Assembly: GCF_051622035.1 (NCBI RefSeq)
Contig: NC_135367.1
Span: 10,452,501 to 10,516,500, forward strand
Direction: 5' to 3'
DNA length: 64,000 nt
Source: Arctopsyche grandis
Taxonomy: Eukaryota; Arthropoda; Insecta; Trichoptera; Hydropsychidae
Shown here: piece after piece, positions 12,064-25,108 of the stretch
Numbering within the stretch: position 1 is the first letter of the stretch
Layout of the letters: each line of letters begins with the position of its first letter
Notes under the pieces: model-generated
Databases searched by the model: none
Told to the model about the DNA's origin: nothing
Seen by the model: only the letters and a program-made list of their open reading frames with translations
Made by a program: the position numbers and the translations under genes

Positions 12064-15000
12064 ATCCAACAAACTGAAGTCGTTCTGGTTCAACGTGTCA
12101 GATGAGCCTGTGCCGACTTTGGACTTCCTCTCGGCAGCTTTACTATCAGCTGAATACGAAAGAGCTTTGGCCCGTGCTCTCGCCATGCCCGATTGTAGAG
12201 TCGTTCCTTTTTTCGGGGCCTTCCTTAGAGAACTTAGGTAAATATTATAATATACTATAGAACGAATGTTTGTAATAAATCGGACGTATTCAAAGCACTG
12301 TAAAATTTTCAATGCAAACAAATCGTTCGTTTCAGAGAAATACTCGCTTCATCGCCTGTTATATTAACCAATCAAATGAGATCGCCCAGGGATAGCAATA
12401 GAGATCCAAGAACAACACACAGAGAATCGATTAGTAAAGAAACATCCAGCAAAAGGTTTTTATTTTCATACATAATTTGCAGATTTTTCGTTTGGATTGA
12501 ATAATTTATTTAATCTTGCTTGAATAATGCTCGTTAAATGTGTGTAAAGGTCCGTAATTACTTGTTAAATATGGGGAACAATGTAAACGTTCATTTTATA
12601 AAATAAATGTGCATTAAAAAAAGCAATTTAAAAAAAAATTTTGTACATAAAAAGTTTCTGTATATTACAAAAAAAATGTGTGCATTTCTAAATGACGGAT
12701 TCAGATGGCATTAGAAACTTTATTTTGATCATCGAAAAAAATCAGACGTAAAAATCGAAAGCGAAGTAAAAAGAGGATAGTAATTAAAAAGCGGATGTTT
12801 GCTACTTAAATGGATATTACAATGACCAAAATACGAACCGACAACGACCAACGCTTCTCTCTACTGGATTCCTTTTTTTTTACTCTTCGGCTTGTGACCT
12901 TCGACACCTATGACCTTGGCTTCGACTCTACGACCTGGCATCATCATTCATGTTCATACGTAATACGTATACAAAAGTAAACACTTTTGACAGTTGACTG
13001 CAACGTTACCACTTTTTGTATCTATACTAATGCCAAAATCTATTTTTTCGAATGATCGTTTCATATTTTTTAATAGTCACTTTATAATGCCAAATTTTAT
13101 ATTATATTTCATTCGATGCACAATACAAGATTGTTTAATTTAATGCAAAATTTTAATGCACTAACATTTTTTTTAAGATACAAAGTTTTTAGTACAAAGC
13201 AACACAGAATTGCACGGAAAAGACTAGTTCTGTTCATACTATACAGCACCGCTCGTTTTCGGCATGTTCATGCTTGTTTTGAACGAGTACATGGCAAAAT
13301 TATTTTACATTTACATTACAGAGTGGAGCAATATTTTCACAATATGAAGTTTCTGAAAATATTTATATGCACATAGCAACACTTTCGTTTCTACGGGTGC
13401 TCTCGCCACTATGTCGTTAAGTCGATTCTGTACTGTACTGTTGTATATATATTATGGATATGTTGTGTCGGTTGCTACTGTTTTAGTTACATTTTAGTTC
13501 ACATTACGGAACATATGAATGTGTCCATATAGATTGTACTATAGTATTTTTCGTACCGCTGTTAACGTGCAATTGCCGAATTGAACTGTGCTGGTATAAA
13601 CGAACCTTAATACGTACATATGTATGTTTTCTTAAATGCTTTTTTTTTAGTAAATAAATACATAATTAAAACTCGAGTGCTTCCTTCCCTATTATTTCCC
13701 GGAATTAATTATTTTTAATGGTGCTTTTATTTGCAGGGGATCGATGAGTAAAAGCGGTGGTAGACGAGACTCCTTCAAAAGATCAAAAAGTCCTCATAGT
13801 AGTTCACGGAATAGTCCAAGGAGTCAATCCATAAAAAAAGATGGCTCTGATTCTTACAGCGAAGTGCCAGAAGATTTATCCAAATCGTCAGAGAAACAGT
13901 CAAGCTTTAGTGGAAGAGGTTCTAAAGCGAATTCGCTAAAGAAAGACATACGATCTTACATAGACGGAAAGAAGGAATGCGCCTCGCCACCTTTAGAGAC
14001 CCACAGTTGTTCCAGCACACCTAAAAGCAGTTCGATCAAAAGTGATCCGAGAATGCACTTCGCTGAAAGTCAAGAGTCTGTAATCATATCTACTTCTAAA
14101 GCTGACAGCGCCTTTGCTGAAAGCCATTCCAGCTCGACGATCTCGCGGGGACTATCTCGCACTACCCAAGAGACCAGATTGGATGAGACTAGAAACACCA
14201 GCCACACTAGTGGAGTTTCTTCCAAAGACGCAACTAGTAGAGAATCCAGAGTGCCTTCGCTTGAAAGTCAAGGCTCCTTCATCAGCTCATCCCCATCTAA
14301 GAGTGACGGGGCGCGAAAGGACACTGTTGATAGTCAAACTGGGTCTTTTGCATCAAAAGACTCGGCTAGGTGGGATTCCAGACTATCTTCCCTAGAGAGT
14401 CAAGGATCTTTTACTGCCTCGTCCTTATCTTCCAAAACCGACGAAGCTTCAGCTGAGGTTGGATCATCGGCCGAAAGTCAACCTGGACATAGTGAAAAGT
14501 CTACAATGGACAGTCCAAGTTCTTGCTGCACGGTTAAGAAAGATGCTTCCACTTCAGCGGCTGATAGCCAAGCCCACTCCAGCTCATCCAGGAGTGATTC
14601 GCTAAAAAGAAGATTGCACGGGATTTCATCAGATAATCCACAAGGAAGTAGCCATATCGCTGCTGGCAGTTTGGCTACATCTCCTCAGCCTTGTAGGCAA
14701 GTGGTAAGAGGTTTGTGTAGCCTTTCTATTGACTGTTAATCTATTTATTCAATATCCCAAGCAAAGGTAACACACTTCCCTCGAACTCATAACATTTTTA
14801 ATTTTGACTCAATGCAATATTTCCATTGTCATTTTCAGTACATTGCCTCTTTTGAAGGATGTGAATCTTCAGGCACTTGGAGAACAGTAGGTCCAGAAGG
14901 GATGCTCAATTTAGAGAAAGTGTATAGAACTCAAGCGGTCATGGATCACATAGCTTCGTTTCATCAACATCACCACACCATTTCCAGACAGCACAGCACA

Positions 15001-18000
15001 GCAGGATTCGGAGACTATTTAAGGTACCATTTGAAACATCTTATTTTGTAAACTTAATATTTAGACTAGTTTTAAGAGAATTCTGTATTTATTTTAGGAA
15101 TACTTACGCCAGTATAACCCAACCAGTTTTTGCAATAAGTCGCGATCACGACGAAGCCAAGGAACATAGAGGAATGAAAGACTTCAACAATCAAATCTCA
15201 TACGCAATAGAAGATAATGAAAATTTGTACGAAGTGGAAGCAGCTCCTCAATATAATCCAGTACAACCATTATCGCAAGATCACAGTATTTCTATGTTTC
15301 CCATCAAGAAAAAAGATCATCACATTCTTCAAGTGAGTAATATTTTTTTTGGTACATGTGGTAACTATTTTTTTTTGTATTTGAATCTTTAAATTTCGTA
15401 GATAATGCATCATGGTTGTTGTGGAGTATTGTGTGAAAGTGACTATGCTGGTAGCAGCAGACACACATTAGCTTATCTGAAGATGGAAAGATCCTGTTCT
15501 CTTTTGGCATGGTGTAAGCCTCCTTGGAGACAACCCAAAAATACTACTGGATCAGGTAAAACCTCTATTATTTCTAGCTGTAATTAAATAATAATTCAAA
15601 CTCTTTAATATTCCTTATTAATGCGTAAAGGTGATTCATTAGACTCCAGTACTAACGAAGTGAGCTTGACTTGCAATCCAGAAGATTTAGTTCCCTTGAA
15701 ATATACCTCTAATTTAGTGTACGAAGCTGATACTGGAATAGTAGCAGAAGAAGGGTAACTTAAACCTCGATTTACTTTTTATTCCAACAATTATTTATAA
15801 TATTATTTATTAATTGAAATACTTATAGATATTTAGATTTGAATACAGTAAAAGATATAATGGTCGGTGGACGGCATTTAGAAGTAAAAGAAGTCCAAGA
15901 ATTAGTATCAGCTGCGAAACGATACGGTCTAGAAATACAAGGAAATGATGATCTCAATATTATTACAATAGTTCATGGCAATAATCTTAGCGATAATAGA
16001 ATAGTATATTTGATGATGCCCACCCAATCTTTTAGGTTTGGTTTTGTTTCTATATTCCATGTTATAATGTTATGTATATACTTATAATACTTACAATAGT
16101 TGGATTTTCTAAATTTAATTTTGATTTTAGAGTTTGGTGGATAGGACTACATATGGCTGTCAAAGGACTCATGCTACAAGCGAGGTTGACAGATAGAAGT
16201 TTAGCTTGGTTAAGAAATAGATACGTTAAACTGTTTTTTGAAGATGGTTGTTGTTGTGAACCATTAGCTGCCGATGCAATCAGAGTGAGTTGAATTTCTT
16301 AATCTACAGATGGTTATATTTGTTTTAAATAATAAACTCTTTATATTTTTAGGCTTTTGGAGGACGTGACTGGTCTTTAGCTGGACTGGTTGGGCCCGGG
16401 CCCAACGCTCCAAGAGGAGGATCTGATGGTGAAAACTCAATGGCAGCTTCTCTGAAAAATGCTTCATACATAAAATTCAAGGTAAATTAAACTATTAGTG
16501 TTTATATGTTTTTTGAGGGAAGTATTCTATGCTGAATTTTGTTTTAGAAGAATAAATCCACATCTGAATTGAAAACTTGTTCGCCTAGAATGTCATCAGC
16601 TGGACACTCTTCTGGAGCTAGAAGTGAAGATGAATCTCATCACGGTTCACCTGCCAAACATAGGTGCTTCTTTGATTTAACTTTGTATATATTTTTTATT
16701 GATGCATATGTTTATTGATAAATTAAAACTTCTAGAAGTTCCTATTCTGCCAGTAGTGTACTTTTGTATAAACAACCCCAAAATCGTCATAGTTCCTTAA
16801 CGACAGCAGCTATGTCTTCTCCTTCTAATGCAAGAAGTAAATTTGAAGCTGGAAGGTAAGATCCTTCGCTTTGCGTACACGATATATATGCAGGTATTTC
16901 TAATCGATGCTTTTAAATCATTTCAGTTTGAAACGACTAGAATCTAGTGAAAGATTGTGGCAAAGTATGAAGCACCTCAGATCTTGCTCCATCGGTTACG
17001 ATACTCAATTAGACTTTAAGGACTTCGTTAACCTTTTCAAATCCTTTAGGTAAGTTTCATATGTAATTAATATAATAATATATTGTTCCTAAACATTGTA
17101 TTTTCATAAACTACTTGTTAAATTATAGTATTTTGATGAGAAAGGACTTACGCGACTTGTTCGATCAATTAGCTATGGCTCGATATGGAAAGCAGTCATT
17201 GTGTCCTGAAAAAAGCCATAGCAGTCCTGAATTGTTTAGAATGAGGGGTTTACTAAAAGGAGGTCAGTAATAACTTATGATATTAGCTTTTTTACTTCAA
17301 TTTCATACTAATTTTGAGAATTATGCTAAATTATCATCAGGACTTTTGACGAGGAATGGATCATTGGATTTGAATTCAAACGCAGACAAATCTGAACAAA
17401 AGAAAGTATTCGATCACATAGCAGCCACTAGCATTCTCGAAAACTGTGTAGGACTGTTGAAACGTGGAGAAGACCAGGTAGTTACAATGGCAACTTTGAG
17501 AAAATTCTGTGAAACGAGACAAATGGAGCATAAAACTGATGAAGATCTCAAAATGATTGTACAGGTAGAGTTAAAAACATACATGTGTAATAAAAATCAT
17601 TGCTGATATTTTCAAATAATAAAAATAATCAATTACAGAGACATGAACCAGATCCAGCTCTCAGACTAGAAAACTGTCTCTCGTTTGAAGGATTCGCTCG
17701 TTTCATAATGGATAAAGACAATTATGCATTTATACCGGAAAAATCAAGGCTCAACAGTGATCCTAGGTAAGAATCTAAATATTTCCTATACTTTGTGGCT
17801 TGATATAACATTTGATACAACTCTGATTTTAATTAGGTCAATCATGACAAATCTACACAAAGGACACCAAAACATACTTAGCTCGTCATCTAATCAATAT
17901 GTGAAAAATCAAGGCATGGATGGTCCATTGAGTCAATACTACATTGCTTCAAGTCACAATACTTATCTAACAGGTCACCAGTTGAAAGGAGAATCTTCAG

Positions 18001-21000
18001 TTGAACTTTATAGTCAAGTTAGTATGAGTTGAAAACCATCGATGTCTTAAGTACACATAAGTATTGCTTCTAATTATCTAATCTGCATAGGTTTTGTTAA
18101 CTGGTTGTCGATGCGTTGAGCTGGATTGTTGGGATGGTGAAGATGGAAGTCCCGTAATCTACCATGGCCATACTCTGACTACTAAAATACCGTTTAGACG
18201 TGTTGTCGAAGCTATTGCTAGAACTGCTTTCGTAACTTCTCCTTATCCACTACTTCTTAGTATAGAAAACCATTGCAGTTTGCCGCAGCAAATCGTTATG
18301 GCTAATACATTCCAAGTATTGAGCATTCCTTATTTTTATTCATTACTCTTTAAATGCATTTTTTTATGCAATAAATTAAAATTTCAGGCTGTTTTTGGAG
18401 AAAAATTGGTGACCCAGTTTCTTTTCGACACCGATTTTTTGGAAGAACCTCGTCTTCCCACGCCCGAGCAGCTTAAATATCGTGTCCTTATTAAAAATAA
18501 GAAGTTGGGACCTAACGAAGGTAGCCCTCATCACAGTCAGACTTCTGGTCCTCAAACTTCATCTTCGAGGTATTATATTATAAAACCATCAGTTTCGGTA
18601 CTGTTGCAAATAATAATTGATGAATATTTTTAGATCTCAACCTAATGGTGCTAGAGCATCAGTTGATACAGCAGCTTCACGTACCAGCACCACATTGTCA
18701 GCACAAAGTGGTTGTTCTTCGGTTGTCGAGTATTTTTCAGATGAAGACTACGACGATGATGACGATGAGCTCGATGGTATGTTAAAATAATTAAAGTTTA
18801 TATTGATACAACTTTTCGTTTTGATTCGATTGCTTTAAACTTTAGAAAAAGAACTCCACAATATTTTGAAAAGCATGGAAGATAGAACTGAAAAATATCC
18901 AGAGTTTCGTAAGACAGAATCTGATGGGGATGCTTCAGGGTCGAAACAAGCAGTTACAACGACATTAGCACAGAGGAAAAGAAGTAACCAAATTGCTAGG
19001 GAATTGAGTGATATCGTCACTTATGTTCAGGTAAATGCGTTTAAAGTATGTATAAAGTATACTTTATGTACGTGCGAGTTTAACAATGAGGTGTTTATAG
19101 GCTATAAAATTTCGAGGACTCAATCCTAGTTTAGGCCCTTTACCTTCAGGGCATTCTTTGATCAAACCCAATCTTCACCATCCAGCCACTAGTTTCGACT
19201 CTGCTGAAAGCACAGACAGCAACACACTTCAGGTATTTTGATCGGATTTTTATAAAACACAAAATGATAGTAAATTATAAGGTGCTCAACGTATTTATGC
19301 ATTGTTTAGATTGGTCGCAGATGTGGTGTGCGTAACATAAGACATCCGTGCTACCAATGCTGCACACTTGGAGAACCACTAGCTAAAAAAGTGTGTCGCA
19401 AACATCCTCTGGCAGTTTTAGCTCACACCCAAATGCAACTCATGCGCACTTATCCAGCTGGGTATTTATTCATATAATATATGTAGCTCTTACTCAAATT
19501 CAATCTGGAGCTCGTACTCTAGGACATCGATTGATTTTTGTTTTCAGTTTGAGAATAGATTCTTCAAATCTCGATCCAGTTTTGTTTTGGTCTTGCGGTA
19601 TCCAAATGGCCGCTTTGAACTATCAAACTGAGGATGCAGCGATGGCTTTGAACGCTGCCATGTTCGAGCAGAACGGTTGTCTGGGATACGTGAGGAAGCC
19701 CAGCATTATGTGGGATCCTAACCATATAATGTACAGAAGGTACTGATTTTTTTGAGCTTGATTGTTTTGAATTGTTTATATGGTGTTTAAAATATTCCTG
19801 GTTTTATAGATTCAATCCGTTGGAGAAGGAATTTGAAGGAATTCATAGTTGGAGGCTAACTCTTAGTATTGTTTCTGGTCAGTATGTAGCTGGACACGAT
19901 GGCTTCGGTGGTGGTCCAGTTCACGATCCACTTGTAGAGATAGAAGTTAGTGGAGTGCCTGTGGATTGTTGCAAGAGGAAAACTATAATCATTAAAAAGA
20001 ATTCTCTGAATCCCATATGGAATGAGACATTTAGTTTCAGAGTAAGCAATAATGTTAATTATCTATATGCATTTTTTAATATAACATTTGGTACATTTTC
20101 ATCCTTCTTTTTAGATCCAATTCTTAGATTTGGCATTTTTGAGATTTTCAGTGTATGATACTGATACCAACATGATCTTATCACAACGTGTGATTCCTTT
20201 AAAATGTTTACGACCTGGTTATAGACATGTTCGTTTGAGGTACTTATATTAATTTCAACTAACTGTTTGTATGATATGGTTCAAATAATCATTCAACAAT
20301 ATATAATACAGATCAGCAACAAACAAACCATTGAGCATGGCTTCACTTTTCATCTTCTCTCGTGCAGAACAAGAAGGTCTGGGCTCGAATAGGAGACCAG
20401 CTCATTTCTTAACAGTTCATGGAGTTACGCATACAGAGCCGTATACGATATTGAAAGTCACTGAAGATACGACAGTAGATGAGGTATATATTTAAATTAT
20501 TTTTATTTTAATTACAATTGGCTATTTTGATATTAAATTTAAAACGAACTTTTAGGTGGTTGCCAGGTGTATGAGACTATCGGGGATGGTGTCAACTTGC
20601 GGCCACGCAGTTCTTGTGGATGCTGGTGCTTCTGGAGGGCCTCGAGTTTTGGCCCCTAATGAAAAACCTTTAAGTGCCAATAAACTCATGTTGAAAAGAC
20701 TGGGTGATGATCCAACTAGTAGAGCTTGGTTGACGACTGTAAGCAAAGGTCCTGCTAAGGATGAGCAAGAGCAGAATCATTTGACAGGTGAAGAGCAGAT
20801 GGAAGACCACGGTAGTGGATTTTTGGTTTGCGTTCATGACGTGTCTCCAGATATTCCTTATGCAATTTTGAAAGTACCAGCACAAGCTACAGCCGGTCAG
20901 GTTCTGAAGCAAGCTTTGTCGAAAGGAAGAAGCTCTGCTGATCCAGATAAGTAAGCGATTTGCTTAAAAACTATATTTAAATTAATACGAGTATTAATAC

Positions 21001-21894
21001 TAAAATAATAGGCTTTAATTTATTTTATAGGTTTGTATTAGAAGAGCATTTAGATTGGGGTACGAGAGGTGCTGGAACTCGAAGGACTATAGCAGATGAT
21101 GAAGAGCTCTATACTGTTCAAGTAAGATACAGATTTTTTTCGAGTATGCTGATTGATGAAATGAGTACTTGAGAAATTGCTTGATGTTATTGATTTATTT
21201 TAAGGCCAACTGGAAAACAATTGGAAGATTTGTCATAAAAGAAAAATCTAATTGTACACAGGGAGTTGCTAAGCATCGCTTAGCTATTGCTAAGATTGGG
21301 AGGGGTTTCAGTCTTACAAAAGGTGTTCTTTCCAGTCAGTATAATTTTCACATTCCAACTAAATATATTTATTTTCATTTCTTTTTTGAAATAAATGCCA
21401 AAAATTATACTTCAGGTGGTACTACATCGAATTCAAACAAAAAACCCATCCATGCAGCTCACAGTGATCCTACTTCATCGGCCAAGTATGAAACTTTTTT
21501 CTCTTGTCTTTTTTGTTGCAATAATTCATTATCATTTTTGATACAATATTTATTTTCAGGAGACGTGTGTCTGCAATGGGGAGCATGTTTGGAAAATTTG
21601 GAGGAAAAAGAGAAGTAATTCCCACTTTTGAAATTGAAGTAATACATTTGTGTACAATAACTTTTACTTATGATTAAAATATAACTTTAGGTTCATTCAG
21701 AAGGCGAATACTTCAGTGGAGACGAAGATTATATGACTCCATCGTTTCTATCAGAACCGGAGCGTAGCCGTAGACCTTCAGGAATTGGTGGTGCTGGACC
21801 CTCTGGACCAAGAGCTGCTGAAGATCTTCTTGTAGCGGCTGTCACACGTTTAAGGAGAGCGTCCATTAGAAAATTACGACAGTGGAAATCATGA
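12064..21894 (+). CDS. PLCE1: Phospholipase C epsilon, 5' partial
   Basis: Cleaves PIP2 to diacylglycerol and IP3 under control of Ras-type GTPases. Exons: 12064-12237, 12336-12455, 13737-14703, 14839-15023, 15098-15332, 15402-15555, 15631-15754, 15829-16035, 16131-16284, 16353-16481, 16548-16663, 16736-16855, 16927-17049, 17129-17262, 17341-17564, 17639-17766, 17837-18017, 18091-18315, 18388-18569, 18634-18776, 18846-19030, 19101-19232, 19310-19461, 19548-19739, 19810-20041, 20115-20239, 20312-20483, 20556-20950, 21031-21121, 21205-21322, 21416-21485, 21560-21614, 21691-21894 (about 2048 residues). Order: end of a RasGEF domain ([12 protein letters not shown]), a Ser-rich exon with two LESQGSF repeats, PH/EF-hand-like parts, catalytic X, acidic linker, Y, C2 and two Ras-association domains. 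In X the catalytic motifs [14 protein letters not shown] and YHGHT are present, so it should be active. The start lies left of the window. Two RA domains after C2 separate it from other PLC classes. Confidence 0.95.
13227..13607. mobile_element. Diverged Tourist-like MITE in PLCE1 intron
   Basis: The left end GTTCTGTTCATACTATACAG and right end GGTATAAACGAACCT are inverted relatives of the 60978-61196 element, and GTGTCCATATAGATTGTACT also recurs there. It sits in the 1.3 kb intron before the Ser-rich exon. Old and non-coding. Confidence 0.5.
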
Positions 21895-23812
21895 GTTTGG
21901 CATTTCCTGGCCGAGAGTAATTTATTTTTTTTTAATTCTAAAACGTATCACTTTATTATTATATTTTTTTTTTATTTTTAATTTTGAAATTATATATTTA
22001 GGTTACCAGGGCTTGAATTCCGGTCTTTGGACTTGGGAGGCCCGCTTCAGAGATGGTACTCAACGGTCAGATAGGGACGATGGTAATGAATCTAAAAAGA
22101 TTCCATCCACCGAAATGATAGACTCCTTGTGGGAGTTTTTGAGGAGTGGTACAAATCCAAAAGAAGAAAATGAAACGGCTGCTGAAGTTGTGAACGTCGA
22201 CGAATCGAAAACAACTGATAGATATGATGAAATTCTAATAGATCTCGAAGATTGCAGTGAAAATGTCAATAATGAAAATGTCGGCGAGTATAGCTTAAAT
22301 TCCAATAAAAGTGCTAGTAAATTCGCCAAGGACTTTCTTAAAATTCTTCACGAAACTGTAAATTTAAAATATGTGAAGACTGAGGATAACAGCAATTTGA
22401 TCAACACAGAAAATAGCGATGTTGTTCCAGATATTGAACAAAATCAAGAACAAAATGAAGATTTGAAACATGAAAATAGTAAAATATTTGAAAATAAATT
22501 GTTAAACATGTTTGACTTTCTACTTGATATAGCTAAAGCTCCAAAATCAGACGTACTATCGAGGGTGCGTAGAAAAAGTAGTTGTTTTTGGTCCGAAAAA
22601 AGTCCTTCAGAAATGGACAGCAGAGAGGAAACGATGGATATGTCAATTAAAGAGGAAGAAAGTGAACTACCCATGACAAGTGACGATAATATGGAAACGT
22701 ACATTGAATTTTTATCAAATCCAGAATGTAGTCCTAAGATTGAACTGCAAAACAAGATGGAAGCGATGAAAAGTCCAAACGTAAAAATTCAAAGGAAATC
22801 CTTCAGAAAGAAATCCGCTGATGGTGAAGATAAAATGTCACTTTTAGAATACATGTTCAGTAGTGGAGGAGAAAGAAAGAAATCTGATGGAAGCACCAGT
22901 AAAATGTCTAAAAACAAATGCCTCAGTTTGGAAGAGAGCATAGCCAGCTCGACAAGTAAAACTAAAGATCAACCAACCGATAGCGACAACGGGGGATCGA
23001 TCGTAGATTTAGTTCTCAGTAGTGAAAATAGAGTTTGTTCAATTTTGAAGAACTTCTCACAAGACTCGTCCGAGATTGGTTTTATAGATGAGAGTCCGGA
23101 ATTGCTCAAGAGCAAGGAAAACCTCGTCGATTTCATTCTAAAATGCATGGATAACTTCGACAGCGCCAACGAAAGCATGTCGAGAAAAAACAGCAGGCGC
23201 AAAGAAGACAGCGACTCCAAGAACAATATGCTAGTGGAATCAAGAATAGCCATGGCCAAACCAGAAGACTTCGATTTGAGCCCTGAAAAGGAAACTGCTA
23301 GAGGTATAGAATGTGCAAGGCTGACGCGAATATTCAAAGATATGGGTACCAGTTGCGACATACCAGACTCTGCTGGCACCAGTTCGCTTAATTCGAGACT
23401 ATCGCCTGGCGAAGATGGCGAGTCTGGATCTTGGATCAGACCAGATCAACTTGCCGAGTTGCGTAAGTGTGCCGAAGTAATATTCAAAGAAGTCAACAGA
23501 GATTTGATCAAAATTGCAGGAGCAAGCGTGGATCTTTGCGAAAAGAGCACCACACACGAGGCAAAAGTCGATGAACGTTCGATTAAACCATGTGATGATT
23601 CCGAGCAAGCCAAATCAGTACCCAAGATTGAAAAGGTGTCCGTAGCTTTGGAGACCAGCTTTGACTACGACCCATCCCAATACGACTTTGACTCGCCTAA
23701 CGAGAATGTGCACACAGTTGTTCAAGTAGAAAACGTTCACAATTACTTCTACAAAGTAGAGTTGGAGATGATTAAAGAAAGTTTTGAAGTAGACGATGGA
23801 GACTCTCCGTAG
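21895..23812 (+). CDS. In-frame C-terminal extension after the PLCE1 stop codon
   Basis: After the TGA at 21892-21894 the PLCE1 frame continues for 22 bases to a possible donor (GAGA|GTAATT, exon end 21916). An 85-bp T-rich intron ends TTTAG at 22001, and the next exon (22002-23812) is in exactly the right phase. It is open for about 600 codons to the TAG at 23810-23812. There is no ATG-led start of its own near the front, and only 107 bp separate the TGA from this exon. The protein is acidic, Ser/Lys-rich and probably disordered, with short hydrophobic segments (SLWEFL, SLLEYMF, LVDFIL). No domain is recognised. It could be made by TGA readthrough, by alternative splicing round the TGA, or be a separate gene; an assembly error at the TGA is also possible. 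Confidence 0.7.
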
Positions 23813-25108
23813 AATCGATATCTTCCATTAATTAGCTCAGCGCACATACATATGTATGCCTGTGTTGTACCCAATGAATGTTACAACACAAGTATTAAGG
23901 TGCGTACGTTGCACTCGCATAATCTAAATCGAAATAGATATTTATATTATAATTATAATTTTTAAATACATAGATATCTGAAATATTGCTATTTATATAG
24001 ATTTCAAGATTTATTTTATATATTTGCTCAAATTTTCTTAAATATACATACATACATACATACATATAAAAACCATACGATTGATTGAACATTAAGTGTC
24101 TTTCAAGTGTTCAAATTAAATACATACATACATATGCTTTGAATTTGCATGCTAATTAAAAGAAATTGTATTCTATAATATAAAAATCAAGATTTTAAAC
24201 AATTTTCAAGAACTTCCTCATAATTATTATATTATATGTATATCCAAAATCATATATTTATAAAAAAATCTCAAATATAACATAATCTGTACAAAATCTA
24301 GTTATTTCATATCAAAAGTTATCAAACGTACATATATATTTCATAGTTGATAAAAATTGTATAGAACAATTTCATTATTCAATTATTTTAATTGAAAATA
24401 AGTTATTATATAATTATTTAAATTATAACACAGTCAAACTTCTTTCTAACAAAAATCATTCTACTCTACATACATATGTATATTTACATACAGTTTATTT
24501 TTATCTTAACACATACACATGTACATATGTAGTTACAGCCGGGTTTGACTGTATGCCAATGTTTATGCCAAATCCTCATTCATTGCATGTACCCATCCAT
24601 CGACCATTACAATAATTACGTTGACTGAAACACACATAGTATTACATACATACATATGTTATCACGCTCATTGTATCATTATTATTATCGTTATTTGTAC
24701 TGACTGTGCAATTTTACTAATGAATGAGGATTTGCCGTCGCGTTTTCCTTCCCTATGAAATTATATTATATTATTCACTGTGATTATTAAGTAGATAAAC
24801 AAAAAAAAACATACCTACATATATACATACATATTTATAAAACAACTACGAAATAGTTAAGTTAATTAATTTTCGATTTTCAAAGTGATCAACATTGTCT
24901 ATAAAATATGTATTATAAATTTTATGTATAGTGGGACCAAGGATGTTGACGGGACATGAAAGAAAAATCAGAAACATGTTTTATATAACTAGTATATTTA
25001 AACAAAATTTATTTTATTGTGTTGATAAATAAATATTTATTATTATTCAAAAACTCTTTTATTGCTACACAAATACATATAACATACTTAAATACATCGA
25101 AATTGTAT
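23813..25108. other. 3' region between convergent PLCE1 and IFT88
   Basis: The two genes point at each other here. The stretch is very AT-rich, with ACATACATACATACATACAT runs at about 24046 and many TACATATGTA palindromes. It probably holds both 3' untranslated regions. No further coding exon or transposon is recognisable. Confidence 0.6.

Noticed and set aside
22060-23608. Ser/Leu-rich frames on the minus strand opposite 22002-23812
   Set aside because: Antisense shadows of the Lys/Glu/Ser-rich coding exon.
22002-23812. Independent gene downstream of PLCE1
   Set aside because: Not excluded, but less likely: no ATG-led start or promoter room in the 107 bp gap, and the phase and frame match the PLCE1 exon exactly.
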